From the NCBI GenBank assembly GCA_964534175.1, contig CAZHNS010000003.1, positions 72,659 through 136,658 of the forward strand: a stretch of 64,000 bases of DNA, read 5' to 3'. Position numbers and translations under genes: made by a program. Under the pieces are notes generated by a model. The model saw only the letters and a list, made by a program, of their open reading frames with translations. It searched no databases and had not been told where the DNA came from. The number at the start of each line of letters is the position of its first letter. The first letter of the stretch is position 1. Shown here one piece after another: positions 50,263 to 58,701 of this stretch. The stretch is from JAFGHJ01 sp964534175 (GTDB taxonomy: Bacteria > Hydrothermota > UBA3072).

Positions 50263-51357
50263 TCACCTCTTTGGTATAAAGATTGTGAACATTGAACCTT
50301 TGTTTTCCTTGCTTTCTACTTCGATCCACCCGCCCATTTCTTTTACCGAGTTATAAACGAAATAAAGGCCAAGACCGGTTCCCCCATTTCCTGATTTTGT
50401 TGTGAAGAAAAGTTCGAAAATTTTATCTTTAACTACTTTACTCATACCGCAGCCTGTATCTGAAATGGAAATCGAAACATAATCTTTTTCTTTTTCATCT
50501 TTTTCGGGACGCAGAACATTTTTTACTTCTACTTTTATCTCTCCTTTATCAGAAATAGCATCTTTTGCGTTTATAATAAGATTAAGTAAAATTTGGTGAA
50601 GTTGATCCTGATCCCCTAAGATTTTAGCCCCAGAGTCGAGATAGTTTGCTGTAATTTTTATTTTCTTCGGTAGTATCTGTCTGGAGAAATTCGCCACACC
50701 TTTTACTATTTCATTCACGTCGAACAAGCTTTTTTCCTCCCTGATTTTTCTTATATTGGAGAGTAAACTTTTAAGAAGAGACCTTATCTTTTGAGCTCCT
50801 TCCATAGCTGTACTAATATCTTCTAAAACTTTTACGTCTTTTGAGTTGCTTTCTGCTGCACTAAGCCCGCACATTACTTCCATCAGAAGGTTATTTGCTT
50901 CGTGGGATACTCTACCTATTAGTTGACCAACAGTTGCGAGTCTTCTTGTCTCGAGCATTTTTTTCTGTAAGAGTTCTATCCGTGAGATGTCTTTTGCCAT
51001 TGAAAGTCCTCTTAAAGGAGCAGCAGAACTTAAAAGAAAAGAGACCCATTCATATATTTTTTCCTCAGTAGTTTCGGATTTTAGTTCGGTGCGCTGGATT
51101 ATGGTTGGCGGTTCCTTTTTTGAGTTGGAATTTCCATTTTCTTCTTCGCCGTTTTCTTTATCTTCAGCGACAAAAGAACCGAGACTTTTGCTTATTTCTT
51201 TCATCAAGGGAGGACCGAGAAGTTTGGATATATCTTTCCCAAACTCATTTTCGGCTCTAGAGTTCCAGTAAACTATTTTAAAATTTCTATCCCATCCTAC
51301 GACAGGTATTGGGATGAAATCCAGGACAATTGAGATATCTTTTTTTAAATTTATCAT
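50263..51357 (-). CDS. Soluble PAS-containing sensor histidine kinase (NtrB-like)
   Basis: A 364-residue kinase without membrane helices. A PAS-like domain (about 8-115: IVLDFIPIPVVGWDRNFKIV) contains an acidic linker. The dimerisation/phosphoacceptor helix has His152 in IGRVSHEANNLL, typical of NtrB-type kinases. The ATPase domain has N-box LLNLIINAKDAI, G1 SDTGCGMS and G2 GGTGLGLYFVYN. No response regulator is adjacent. It lies downstream of the LSm-like gene on the same strand, but a terminator-like hairpin separates them and its own ribosome site is weak, so co-expression is uncertain. NtrB-type kinases often serve sigma-54 regulators, which fits the neighbouring locus. Confidence 0.92.
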   Translation of the reverse strand: MINLKKDISIVLDFIPIPVVGWDRNFKIVYWNSRAENEFGKDISKLLGPPLMKEISKSLGSFVAEDKENGEEENGNSNSKKEPPTIIQRTELKSETTEEKIYEWVSFLLSSAAPLRGLSMAKDISRIELLQKKMLETRRLATVGQLIGRVSHEANNLLMEVMCGLSAAESNSKDVKVLEDISTAMEGAQKIRSLLKSLLSNIRKIREEKSLFDVNEIVKGVANFSRQILPKKIKITANYLDSGAKILGDQDQLHQILLNLIINAKDAISDKGEIKVEVKNVLRPEKDEKEKDYVSISISDTGCGMSKVVKDKIFELFFTTKSGNGGTGLGLYFVYNSVKEMGGWIEVESKENKGSMFTIFIPKR

Positions 51358-51377
51358 AATATCATATTCTTAAAAAT

Positions 51378-51422
51378 AAAAGGTGGAGCGTAGCGGATTA
51401 CCACGCTCTCTATTTTACCTTT
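51378..51422 (-). terminator. Terminator-like hairpin after the LSm-like gene
   Basis: On the minus strand AAAGGT...ACCTTT arms (51422-51417 / 51383-51378) enclose GAGCGT/ACGCTC (51408-51403 / 51391-51386), followed by TTATTTTT. It lies 15 nt after the stop. Confidence 0.6.
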
Positions 51423-51437
51423 TAAGGTTTTATTTGT

Positions 51438-51635
51438 TTACTTCCAACCTTCTATCTCAAGATGAGAAATCGCCTTATGGGAGACAAAAACCGATCTATT
51501 ATTTGCCATCGGTGTGTCAACTTTCAGAAACAGTCCTCTGTCATTTCTGCCCGTTACTTCGCCCTGAAACTTTGAGCCGTCCACCGTTACAATTTTGATC
51601 AGCCTTTTTGTTCTTTTGGTTGTCTGAGTGTCCAT
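51438..51635 (-). CDS. Hfq/LSm-fold-like small protein
   Basis: A 65-residue protein starting behind GGAGGAATA-ATG. The order IKIVTVDGSKFQGEVTGRND (Sm1-like strands), LFLKVDT and VFVSHKAISHLEIEGW matches the Sm fold; the last segment resembles the Hfq Sm2 signature YKHAI. It is shorter than typical Hfq and has no C-terminal tail. It could be an RNA-binding hexamer, or an Sm-fold protein with another role. It follows the 47-codon gene by 55 nt with no hairpin between, so both are probably made from the sigma-54 promoter at 51864-51880. Confidence 0.72.
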   Translation of the reverse strand: MDTQTTKRTKRLIKIVTVDGSKFQGEVTGRNDRGLFLKVDTPMANNRSVFVSHKAISHLEIEGWK

Positions 51636-51690
51636 TATTCCTCCTTTACTTTAATGTTTAAATTACTCATTCAAATATTCATTTAAGGTG

Positions 51691-51834
51691 TTAGCACCCG
51701 CCAACAGGTGGACCGTCAGGTCCTCCACAAAGTACTACTTCTCCAACATTCTGGGCGACGTCAACTTTAGTAGTTTTCTTATTTATTGAATTTATGAAAC
51801 TTAGTAAAATTAATAATATATTCAAACTTACCAT
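51691..51834 (-). CDS. 47-residue peptide with C-terminal Cys/Gly/Pro motif
   Basis: A short gene with perfect TTAAAGGAGG 6 nt before ATG 51834. The peptide begins MVSLNILLILLSFINS (hydrophobic), continues KKTTKVDVAQNVGEVVL and ends CGGPDGPPVGGC, then TAA. A hydrophobic or leader-like front and a Gly/Pro core flanked by two cysteines resemble precursors of small secreted or modified peptides. The N-terminus lacks the basic residues of a classical signal peptide, so the export route is unclear. It is preceded by a sigma-54 promoter and three palindromes, which supports its reality. No homologue can be named; RiPP precursor, signalling peptide or structural peptide are all open. Confidence 0.75.
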   Translation of the reverse strand: MVSLNILLILLSFINSINKKTTKVDVAQNVGEVVLCGGPDGPPVGGC

Positions 51835-51863
51835 CAAAAACCTCCTTTAATTACTTATATAAA

Positions 51864-51880
51864 TGCAATAATCATTCCAG
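51864..51880 (-). promoter_or_regulatory. Sigma-54 (-24/-12) promoter
   Basis: The minus strand reads CTGGAATGATTATTGCA. GG (51878-51877) and GC (51866-51865) are separated by exactly 10 nt, the sigma-54 spacing, and the -12 element TTGCA is consensus. The predicted transcript start near 51854 lies about 20 nt before the peptide start codon and just ahead of its ribosome site. Confidence 0.75.
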
Positions 51881-51931
51881 AATTTAAGTTAATGGCAATC
51901 AAGTATTTAACTAAATTGGGTCTATGAGTAT

Positions 51932-51947
51932 GTGACATTTATGTCGC
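51932..51947. promoter_or_regulatory. Enhancer-type palindrome A
   Basis: GTGACA-TTTA-TGTCGC, a 16-bp dyad with one mismatch, centred about 86 bp upstream of the predicted sigma-54 start. Same form as palindromes B and C. Confidence 0.7.
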
Positions 51948-51998
51948 AACCAATTAAGCGTATTGTTTGTTGAGCCTTGCAAATTAAGAATTGTTTTT

Positions 51999-52014
51999 GT
52001 GGCAGAAATGTCAC
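51999..52014. promoter_or_regulatory. Enhancer-type palindrome B
   Basis: GTGGCA-GAAA-TGTCAC, one mismatch, centred about 152 bp upstream of the predicted start and 20 bp from palindrome C. Confidence 0.7.
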
Positions 52015-52018
52015 TTAG

Positions 52019-52034
52019 GAGACAAAAATGTCAC
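52019..52034. promoter_or_regulatory. Enhancer-type palindrome C
   Basis: GAGACA-AAAA-TGTCAC, one mismatch. B and C are two helical turns apart, as often seen for dimers of sigma-54 activators. The rest of the 52035-52391 gap is AT-rich, with a GATGAAAA/TTTTCATC hairpin near 52208-52230 and a CTTGCTTCTCGCAATG-type repeat; no gene is seen. Confidence 0.7.
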
Positions 52035-52391
52035 AAAAAGTCTATTTTGTTAGTAATTGCAAAGGTGTAAGGGAAATAGGGCGAAGATTGACCCGGATTT
52101 GACGTGATTTTTTCTTTTTTCTAAGGGGTTGTGAGATTAGCCGTCTCTAGAGTTCTTTGCGGGCTTGCTTCTCGCAATGTTGTTGTGATTAGGTTTTGTA
52201 TGTTATAGATGAAAAAATAAGTTTTCATCTATTTCTGTTATCTGTATTTTTTATTATAATTTAACCTGCGAACAGACCAACGATTTGTGTTATCTATGTT
52301 TAATCTTTTTTCTTTTTAATATGTATTTTGCGCTGTAATAAGGTTTATTGTTTTTTTTGCAAGTGGTTTTTCTGGGCGATTTTTTCTTTTT

Positions 52392-55300
52392 TCAAAGAAC
52401 GGTTTTTTGTCTCTTTATATCATGTTCTTTAATTAGACGGTATAAGTGTCTTCGGGAGATCTTGAGAGTTTTTGCCGCTTCGGTCACGTTGCCTCCGCTA
52501 TCCTGAAGAGCTTCTATTATGGTTTCTTTTTTCCATGTTGTTTTTATTTTATCCCAGCTGGGAGTCTCTGCTTTTTTCTTTTTTCTCATTTCTTCGGGAA
52601 GGTCTTTTTGGTTTATGTAATTTCCTTTACATCTAATGAGTGAAATTTCCACGATATTTTTGAGCTCTCGTATATTTCCCGGAAAAGGATAATTTCTTAA
52701 AATTCTCATGGCATTCTCGTCAAAACCCTCTATCTTTTTTTCTTTTTTTCCGGAGAAAATCTTTAAATAATGTTTAAGCAGAAGAGTTACATCTATTTTC
52801 CGTTCACGGAGAGGCGGTATAGTTATATTTATCTGATTCAACCTGTATAAAAGGTCTTCTCTAAATTCCCGCAGCATCGCAGCCTGTTCAATGTCTCTGT
52901 TAGTTGCGGATATTATACGGACGTCCACTTTTTTGCTTTCGGTTTCTCCCACCCTTCTGATTTCTCCCCTGTCGGTAACCCGGAGAAGTCCCGCTTGTAT
53001 GGAGTGAGGTGCGTCTCCGATTTCATCCAGGAAGAGAGTCCCGCCGTTTGCTTCTTCGAACATACCTTTTTTATCCTTTATTGCTCCGGTGAATGAACCT
53101 TTTTTATGTCCGAATAATTCGCTCTGAAGGAGAGTTTCTGTAAGAGAACTGCAGTCCACCGTTATGAAGGGTCTATTGTTCCTCTTGCTCAATTTGTGAA
53201 TAGTTCTGGCAACGAGTTCTTTTCCGGTTCCTGTTTCGCCCATAATTAGAACATTTACGTCAGTTTCTGCAATTTCTTCTATTGTTCTGTAAATCTTCTG
53301 CATTTGTTCCGAGATGCCTATTATAGAATAAAAAGATTCGGGAGGAGAAGTCATCCGTTTTAGCTGTTTCACCTCTTCTCTCATTTTGTAAAGAAGATCG
53401 CCCTTCGAGAAAAGAACGCCCAGAATTCTTCCTATAGATTGCAGGAATTCCTTGTCCGAAGGTAAAAATATGTCCTTTTTTATGGTAGAATCCAGGTAAA
53501 GAACACCGTAAATTTCCTCTTCAGAAGTTATAGGAACGCATAGAATGGATCGAATTTTATTTCTCTGTATCGAATCCATCTCCAAAAATCTCGAGTCCTG
53601 AAAAGCATCTGCTGCGATTATTACCTCTCCTTTCGCGGCTTTTTTGGTTATTGTCGAGGATATTCTTCTTGCGTCTTCAAGAGTCGCATCATCGATGTTG
53701 TGAGAGGATACTATAATATTTCTTTCTTCTTCTTTTAGTATTATTGCGCCTCTTTCTGCTTTGAAAAAGTTTGTAAGCACGGATAGAGCTTCATCGAACC
53801 TTTTCTCGGAGTCTATCGAGGAAAGAAGTTTACTTATTTCATCATAAGTGTGTATGTATCCGCTTCTAAGAGATGTTTTTTTTGCGCATTCCACAAAAAG
53901 GTCTCTCGTTTTTTCGAGAAAAAGAGCTGATTTTAATTCTTTGAATGTAATCTCGCTCTTTTTTAACTCTTCGATTGCTTCCTCGATTTTGTTTTCTCCT
54001 AAAAGGATTTTAGACTTATTAAGTCTTGCTCGTGCGGTGTAAAAAGGAAGACCTGTTCTAGTAAAAAGTCGAATAGCTTCATTTACGGATTTAATATCTT
54101 CGCTAATAAGGCCCCAGGAAGAGAGTAATTTTCCCTTTTCAAAGTCTGATTGAATCGATTTGATTTTTTCTTTGTGAGGCTTTAAAACAGTTACAGCTTC
54201 TTCTTTTTTGCCCTGTGTGAGCAAAACTTCCGAAAGCCGCCAGGCAATATCTCTTTCTCTTCTGGGATCGTCTTTTGACTTTTTAATAAATTTTTTGAAA
54301 ATTTCTTCCGCTTTTTCCCACTCGCCTTTAAAAGCAAAAAGTATGCCTTCCCCTTCTTCAAGGTTGTATTTTTCATCATTTAATTCACGTTTTATTTTCT
54401 CAGCCTCTTCCAAATTTCCTATAAAAAGCTTACTGAAAAAATATCTTTCCTTTAATGTTGGAGACAATTTCCCGTATCTATTTTTAAAGTCTTCTATTCT
54501 TTCCTGTAGTTTTTCCCAATAGCCAATTCTCAAATAGACGATAGAAAGATTTGCTAGACAATGGTATTCAAAGTTTCCGATTTTAAGTTTTTTGAACAAA
54601 GAAAGAGCTTCTTCTAATTCTTCTAAAGCCTCTTTGTATTTATCAAGTAAGAGAAGAGAAATCCCTTTGTAATTTGTAAATGTTCCCTCATGCATGAGGT
54701 CTTTCTCTTCCTTTGCAATATCTATACATTTCTGGAAGTATTGGATTGCTTCTTTATGTTCTTCGTTTTGCTGTTTTGCTATACCACCGAGAGTCAAAAA
54801 ATGTTTTTTCATTTCAGGTGTAAGGTCTTTGGCTAGTTCTTCTTCGACGATTTTTAAAGTTTTTTCAAACTCTCCTTTGGTGCATAAAAGCCTGCCCTTG
54901 ATAAACTTAAGTCGTAAAGGAAGTTGTCCTTCCGTCTTTTTAAAACCGGATAGGATTTTAGAGATTTCTTTTGTTTCCCCCTTTCTGATTAAAAGATATC
55001 CCAGGTGATAGATAGCCTGTTCTTTTGCTTTGCCTTTCGAAATTTTAACGGCTTTTCTGAAATATTTCTCGGCTTTTTCTTTATTCCCGGTTCTATCTTC
55101 TATCGTCCCCAATTTCAAAAGATAAAAGGGTTTTTCTTCCTTAGAGAGAAGTTCTTTATAAATAGATAATGACTCGTTAATATTTCCGGTGCTCTCGAGA
55201 AGCCTTGCAAGAATAATACGATTATTCTTGTTATCCTGTAAGGAAAGAGCTTCTTTTAGGAATTTAATCGCCCCAGGATAATCTTTTTCTTTTATTCTTC

Positions 55301-57029
55301 TTTTTGCTATTTTTATAAGAGATTGACTGTAATCTTTTTTTAGTCCCAGGTCTCTTTGCAGAAGGTATAAGATTTCGGGAAAGTTTATTTTCTTTGCAAT
55401 CTTTTCGTAGATTTTTTCTTTGTCTTCTTTTTTTAATTTCTTGTAAAGAAATTCTCTAATCCATTCGTTTTTAAAACGGACACCTTCCTTGTCTTTTTGT
55501 AGTATGTTTTTAGAAGCAAGAGAATTGATTGAAGTATATGGATTTGCCAAGTCGAAAGTAGAAATTAAATCTAAGGAAATTTTCTCCGGAAATACGGATA
55601 ATATTCTTAATAGTTTTTTTTCTTCTGTTATGAGATTTTCTATCTGGAATTTTAAATTTTCCTGAACACTGGCTGGTAAAGGAACTGAGGAAACTTTTTT
55701 TTGTTTGAAGAGAATTTTATCGCCCTTTGTTTCAACAACCCCTTCTTTGATTAAAATTTCAATTATTTGATTTAAGAGAGATGGATTCCCCTGTGATTGT
55801 TCTTTTAAAAAGGAGACAAAATCTTTTTTGTTTTCGAATTTTGTGAAGTTTCTATCAAGAATAAATTCTATGTCTTTTTTATTTAGAGGCGAAATCGTAA
55901 AAACAGATGTGATATCGGAAAGTTCTTCTACCTCAGGTACTTTACCATTTGTGCTTATCGCGATTAAAACGGGGTTTACTCTAATGATTGTTTCGTTTTC
56001 TTTTAAGATACCGGCGAGTTCTAAAGGTGATGAGATATCGTCAAGCAGGAGAATAAGAGGTTCTTTAAGGTGGGTTTTTTCATTTAATAAGCTATATAAT
56101 TCACCCGGCGTAACTTCTTTTATATTTGTTCCTCGAGATAGGGCTTTTATCTTGAATTGGCTTAAGAGAGCAGTTTTTCCGATTCCCCTTTCTCCTTCTA
56201 TCCAAATGATATGAGGTTCCGGTAATTGTTTAAGAAGAACATCGAATTTCTTTAATTCCTTTTCTCTTCCCGTAAATACAGGAATAAAAGAAAGTTTTCT
56301 GTCCGCTGCCGGAGCGCCTAACGCGAGTTCTCTTTTTACTTCATCTATACTCTTTAAGCGGTTATTCAGATCTTTGGAGGTCATTCGCATGATTAAAAGA
56401 TTTAATTCAGAGGGAATAGCGGGGTTTTTTTCTTCGGGAGGAGGCAGCCCTTTTTTTAGTTTATTTTCTATTATTTTAGACAAGCTTCCCTTAAATGCTT
56501 TTTCGCCGGTTAATATCTCGTAGAGTATTACACCGATAGAGTAAATATCGGAGGAAAAGGTGGGAGATTCACTCAAAGCTTCCGGGGCTGCATAAGCGGG
56601 AGTTATTATGTCCGGGTCATAGCCCGGGTCTATTAGCTTTACGTTATTTTTTTCATCGACAAATATATGAGTGGGCTTTAAATCTCCGCATATTATGCCT
56701 TTTGAGTGCAGGACTGAAAGTGAATCGAGTAAAGAGGTAATAATATTTTCTAATTTTTTGAAATCTTTCTTTTTTGCAGGAGGATTTTTAAAGACCTGAT
56801 TAACTGTGGGAAGGTCGATTTTTTCCATGGAAAATCCACATTTTCCGTCATCCTCAAACCAGTCATAGACCGATACAAAATGAGGGTCCTTAATTTCGGA
56901 AAGAAGTTCGAACTGTCCCCAGAGAATTTCCCTCTCCGAGAGATTTCCGGTCTTATATGCGACTTCTCCTTTTGAAAATATTCTTGCAAAATTACCTTCT
57001 TTAAGAAGGTTAAGTTTTTCTAAATCCAT
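52392..57029 (-). CDS. Giant sigma-54 activator: kinase-ATPase-TPR-GAF-AAA+-HTH
   Basis: A 1545-residue regulator. Order: protein-kinase-like domain (about 1-235), with catalytic loop CGDLKPTH (114-121, HRD changed to CGD) and DPG for DFG (134-136). A STAND/AAA-type ATPase follows (P-loop GERGIGKT at 279-286, LILLLDD), then winged-helix and about ten TPR repeats (about 560-1060). A GAF domain is at about 1075-1225 (AERGAIIL...SILCVPITSEEEIYGVLYLDS). The sigma-54 AAA+ domain is at 1235-1465, with Walker A GETGTGKE 1264-1271, GSFTGA 1311-1316 in place of GAFTGA, and FLDEIGD. A Fis-type HTH is at 1500-1540 (NVTEAAKTLKISRRHLYRLI). It should sense a signal via TPR, GAF or kinase and open a sigma-54 promoter. 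The palindromes and -24/-12 promoter just downstream are the obvious target. Confidence 0.93.
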   Translation of the reverse strand: MDLEKLNLLKEGNFARIFSKGEVAYKTGNLSEREILWGQFELLSEIKDPHFVSVYDWFEDDGKCGFSMEKIDLPTVNQVFKNPPAKKKDFKKLENIITSLLDSLSVLHSKGIICGDLKPTHIFVDEKNNVKLIDPGYDPDIITPAYAAPEALSESPTFSSDIYSIGVILYEILTGEKAFKGSLSKIIENKLKKGLPPPEEKNPAIPSELNLLIMRMTSKDLNNRLKSIDEVKRELALGAPAADRKLSFIPVFTGREKELKKFDVLLKQLPEPHIIWIEGERGIGKTALLSQFKIKALSRGTNIKEVTPGELYSLLNEKTHLKEPLILLLDDISSPLELAGILKENETIIRVNPVLIAISTNGKVPEVEELSDITSVFTISPLNKKDIEFILDRNFTKFENKKDFVSFLKEQSQGNPSLLNQIIEILIKEGVVETKGDKILFKQKKVSSVPLPASVQENLKFQIENLITEEKKLLRILSVFPEKISLDLISTFDLANPYTSINSLASKNILQKDKEGVRFKNEWIREFLYKKLKKEDKEKIYEKIAKKINFPEILYLLQRDLGLKKDYSQSLIKIAKRRIKEKDYPGAIKFLKEALSLQDNKNNRIILARLLESTGNINESLSIYKELLSKEEKPFYLLKLGTIEDRTGNKEKAEKYFRKAVKISKGKAKEQAIYHLGYLLIRKGETKEISKILSGFKKTEGQLPLRLKFIKGRLLCTKGEFEKTLKIVEEELAKDLTPEMKKHFLTLGGIAKQQNEEHKEAIQYFQKCIDIAKEEKDLMHEGTFTNYKGISLLLLDKYKEALEELEEALSLFKKLKIGNFEYHCLANLSIVYLRIGYWEKLQERIEDFKNRYGKLSPTLKERYFFSKLFIGNLEEAEKIKRELNDEKYNLEEGEGILFAFKGEWEKAEEIFKKFIKKSKDDPRRERDIAWRLSEVLLTQGKKEEAVTVLKPHKEKIKSIQSDFEKGKLLSSWGLISEDIKSVNEAIRLFTRTGLPFYTARARLNKSKILLGENKIEEAIEELKKSEITFKELKSALFLEKTRDLFVECAKKTSLRSGYIHTYDEISKLLSSIDSEKRFDEALSVLTNFFKAERGAIILKEEERNIIVSSHNIDDATLEDARRISSTITKKAAKGEVIIAADAFQDSRFLEMDSIQRNKIRSILCVPITSEEEIYGVLYLDSTIKKDIFLPSDKEFLQSIGRILGVLFSKGDLLYKMREEVKQLKRMTSPPESFYSIIGISEQMQKIYRTIEEIAETDVNVLIMGETGTGKELVARTIHKLSKRNNRPFITVDCSSLTETLLQSELFGHKKGSFTGAIKDKKGMFEEANGGTLFLDEIGDAPHSIQAGLLRVTDRGEIRRVGETESKKVDVRIISATNRDIEQAAMLREFREDLLYRLNQINITIPPLRERKIDVTLLLKHYLKIFSGKKEKKIEGFDENAMRILRNYPFPGNIRELKNIVEISLIRCKGNYINQKDLPEEMRKKKKAETPSWDKIKTTWKKETIIEALQDSGGNVTEAAKTLKISRRHLYRLIKEHDIKRQKTVL

Positions 57030-57492
57030 TCCCTCCTAGTTCCCCTTAGCGTTATTCTAGTGTTTTTTTTCTATATTTTATTATTTTTATATATATATTA
57101 TAAGAAAATTTGACCCAGAGGTCAAGAGGTGATTCTCTGGGTATCTATGTATAGTGTTCAGGTTATAGGGCGTTAATAATTAAAAATTATGAATTTTGAA
57201 TTAAAACAATAAAATTCTTTGTGCTCTTAGTGCCTTTGTGTGAAATTTAGTGAGTAGAGAGTAGAGAGCAGTTAGTTTTAAAAATAAAAATAAAAATTTA
57301 GTGTATTTAGTGTGTTTCGTGGTTAAATATATTGTTTTTCTTTGTGATCTCTGTGTCCTCTGTGGTTCAGTAGTTTTGGGGTGGTGGGCCGGGTTTTACG
57401 GAACTTTTTAGTTAAAATTTAATCTAAATTTAATATAGAATGAAAATTATTTTAATATAGAGGTACATTGATTTGCGAAGTGAGGAGAATAT
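57030..57492. repeat. Repeat-rich intergenic region upstream of the giant regulator
   Basis: 463 nt without a recognised gene. It holds a CCCAGAG/CTCTGGG hairpin (about 57114-57148), a degenerate AATTAAAAATTATGAATTTT segment (57179-) like the AT-rich inverted repeats, and units TTAGTGCCTTTGTGTG, GTGTATTTAGTGTGTTTCGT and CTCTGTGTCCTCTGTGG (57225-57370). The promoter of the regulator must lie in the first 100 nt but is not obvious in the AT-rich DNA. Confidence 0.55.
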
Positions 57493-57693
57493 ATGATTAA
57501 AATTAAAAAAGAAAAAAACAAATATTTAATCGAGTATATAGATTATTTCAATCATTATGATTATGTAGAAGATATAGATTCCGATAGTGTTAATGTGAAA
57601 GATGAAGTGATAAGGAATGAAATAAAGAAAGTTAAAAGTGATCTTAAGAAATTATTAAAAGATACGAAAATTTCATCAGAAAAAAAAGATTAG
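57493..57693 (+). CDS. Small charged hypothetical protein
   Basis: A 66-residue frame with TGAGGAGA 6 nt upstream of ATG 57493. The product is rich in Lys, Asp and Glu (MIKIKKEKNKYLIEYIDYF..., then helical VIRNEIKKVKSDLKKLLKD). It belongs to no family I recognise. The ribosome site and codon use like the neighbours make it probably real. It converges on the sugar-isomerase-like gene. Confidence 0.55.
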   Translation: MIKIKKEKNKYLIEYIDYFNHYDYVEDIDSDSVNVKDEVIRNEIKKVKSDLKKLLKDTKISSEKKD

Positions 57694-57718
57694 CCTATTT
57701 ACTTATTTTTAATAAATT

Positions 57719-58630
57719 TTAAAGTTCAGTTCTAATTTTTTCTAACAGAGTTTTTGTCTTTCTTATACCTTCGCATTCATCTAAATTTTCACCTTCGTAT
57801 TCAATCCCCACATATCCCCGGTATCCGCTTCCGACAACTATTCGCAGCATCTTTTCGTAATTTATATTTTTTTCATTTCCGTATTCATCGAAATCGTACG
57901 ACTTTGCGCTAACGCCTTTTGCAAAAGGCATCATTTTTTCCACGCTTTCATATCTGTTAATTCCCTCGGGAAAGTTGCCGAAATCTGGTAATGCCCCAAT
58001 AAAGGGGCTATTTGCTTCTCTTATGATTTCAGAAAGCCATACGGCATTACATGATAAACCTTTGTGGTTTTCGATTATTATGTTTATTCGTCTTTCCTCG
58101 CTGTATTCAGCAAGTTTACAAAGACTTTCAACCATCTGGTCTTTCTGTTCGAGAGGGGTGCCTTCTCCATTGGCAATCACTCGTACGGAATGACATCCTA
58201 AGAAATTCGCGGCATCGATCCATTTATAATGATTCTCTACAGCTTGCTCCCTTTCCGTTTTAGCTTTTGCAGCTAAGCTTCCTTCATTGTCGCACATTAT
58301 TAGTAAATTTTTAACTCCAACGCCGTCTGAACGCGTTTTTAATTCTGTTAAGTACTTTTTGTCTTCTGCTTTATCCTGGAAAAACTGATTCACGTATTCT
58401 ACAGCTTCGATTTTGAATTGACGACGGGCAATAACAGGGAAGTCGAATGTAGATTCGATTTCTTTATTAAAGAAATGACGATGCAAAGACCACTGAGCCA
58501 GGGAGATTTTAAAGAGAGGTGGTTCCTCTTTGGAATCTTTTGCTTCTAAAACTGCGCTTTTTGTACTTGATTGATTGTCGGTATAATTTAATGAATTAGA
58601 AAATAAATCAAAATTTTTTGAATATTTCAT
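57719..58630 (-). CDS. Xylose-isomerase-like TIM-barrel protein (sugar phosphate isomerase/epimerase family)
   Basis: A 303-residue protein of the AP-endonuclease-2/xylose-isomerase-like TIM-barrel family: FKISLAQWSLHRHFF, LLIMCDNEGSLA, ANFLGCHSVRVIANGEG, IIIENHKGLSCNA (glutamate/histidine metal site), GALPDFGNFPEG and YVGIEYEGENLDE. A divalent metal is expected. Members isomerise or epimerise sugars, inositols or hydroxy-acids; substrate not readable. About 40 N-terminal residues (NSLNYTDNQSSTKSAVLEAK) are not part of the barrel and look unstructured. Monocistronic. Confidence 0.88.
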   Translation of the reverse strand: MKYSKNFDLFSNSLNYTDNQSSTKSAVLEAKDSKEEPPLFKISLAQWSLHRHFFNKEIESTFDFPVIARRQFKIEAVEYVNQFFQDKAEDKKYLTELKTRSDGVGVKNLLIMCDNEGSLAAKAKTEREQAVENHYKWIDAANFLGCHSVRVIANGEGTPLEQKDQMVESLCKLAEYSEERRINIIIENHKGLSCNAVWLSEIIREANSPFIGALPDFGNFPEGINRYESVEKMMPFAKGVSAKSYDFDEYGNEKNINYEKMLRIVVGSGYRGYVGIEYEGENLDECEGIRKTKTLLEKIRTEL

Positions 58631-58701
58631 GTAATTATATTAAAGTAAATTTAAAAAAAAGTCAATTGCTAAATTTTTCTCTGTGTCTCAGTGTGAGATA
58701 T

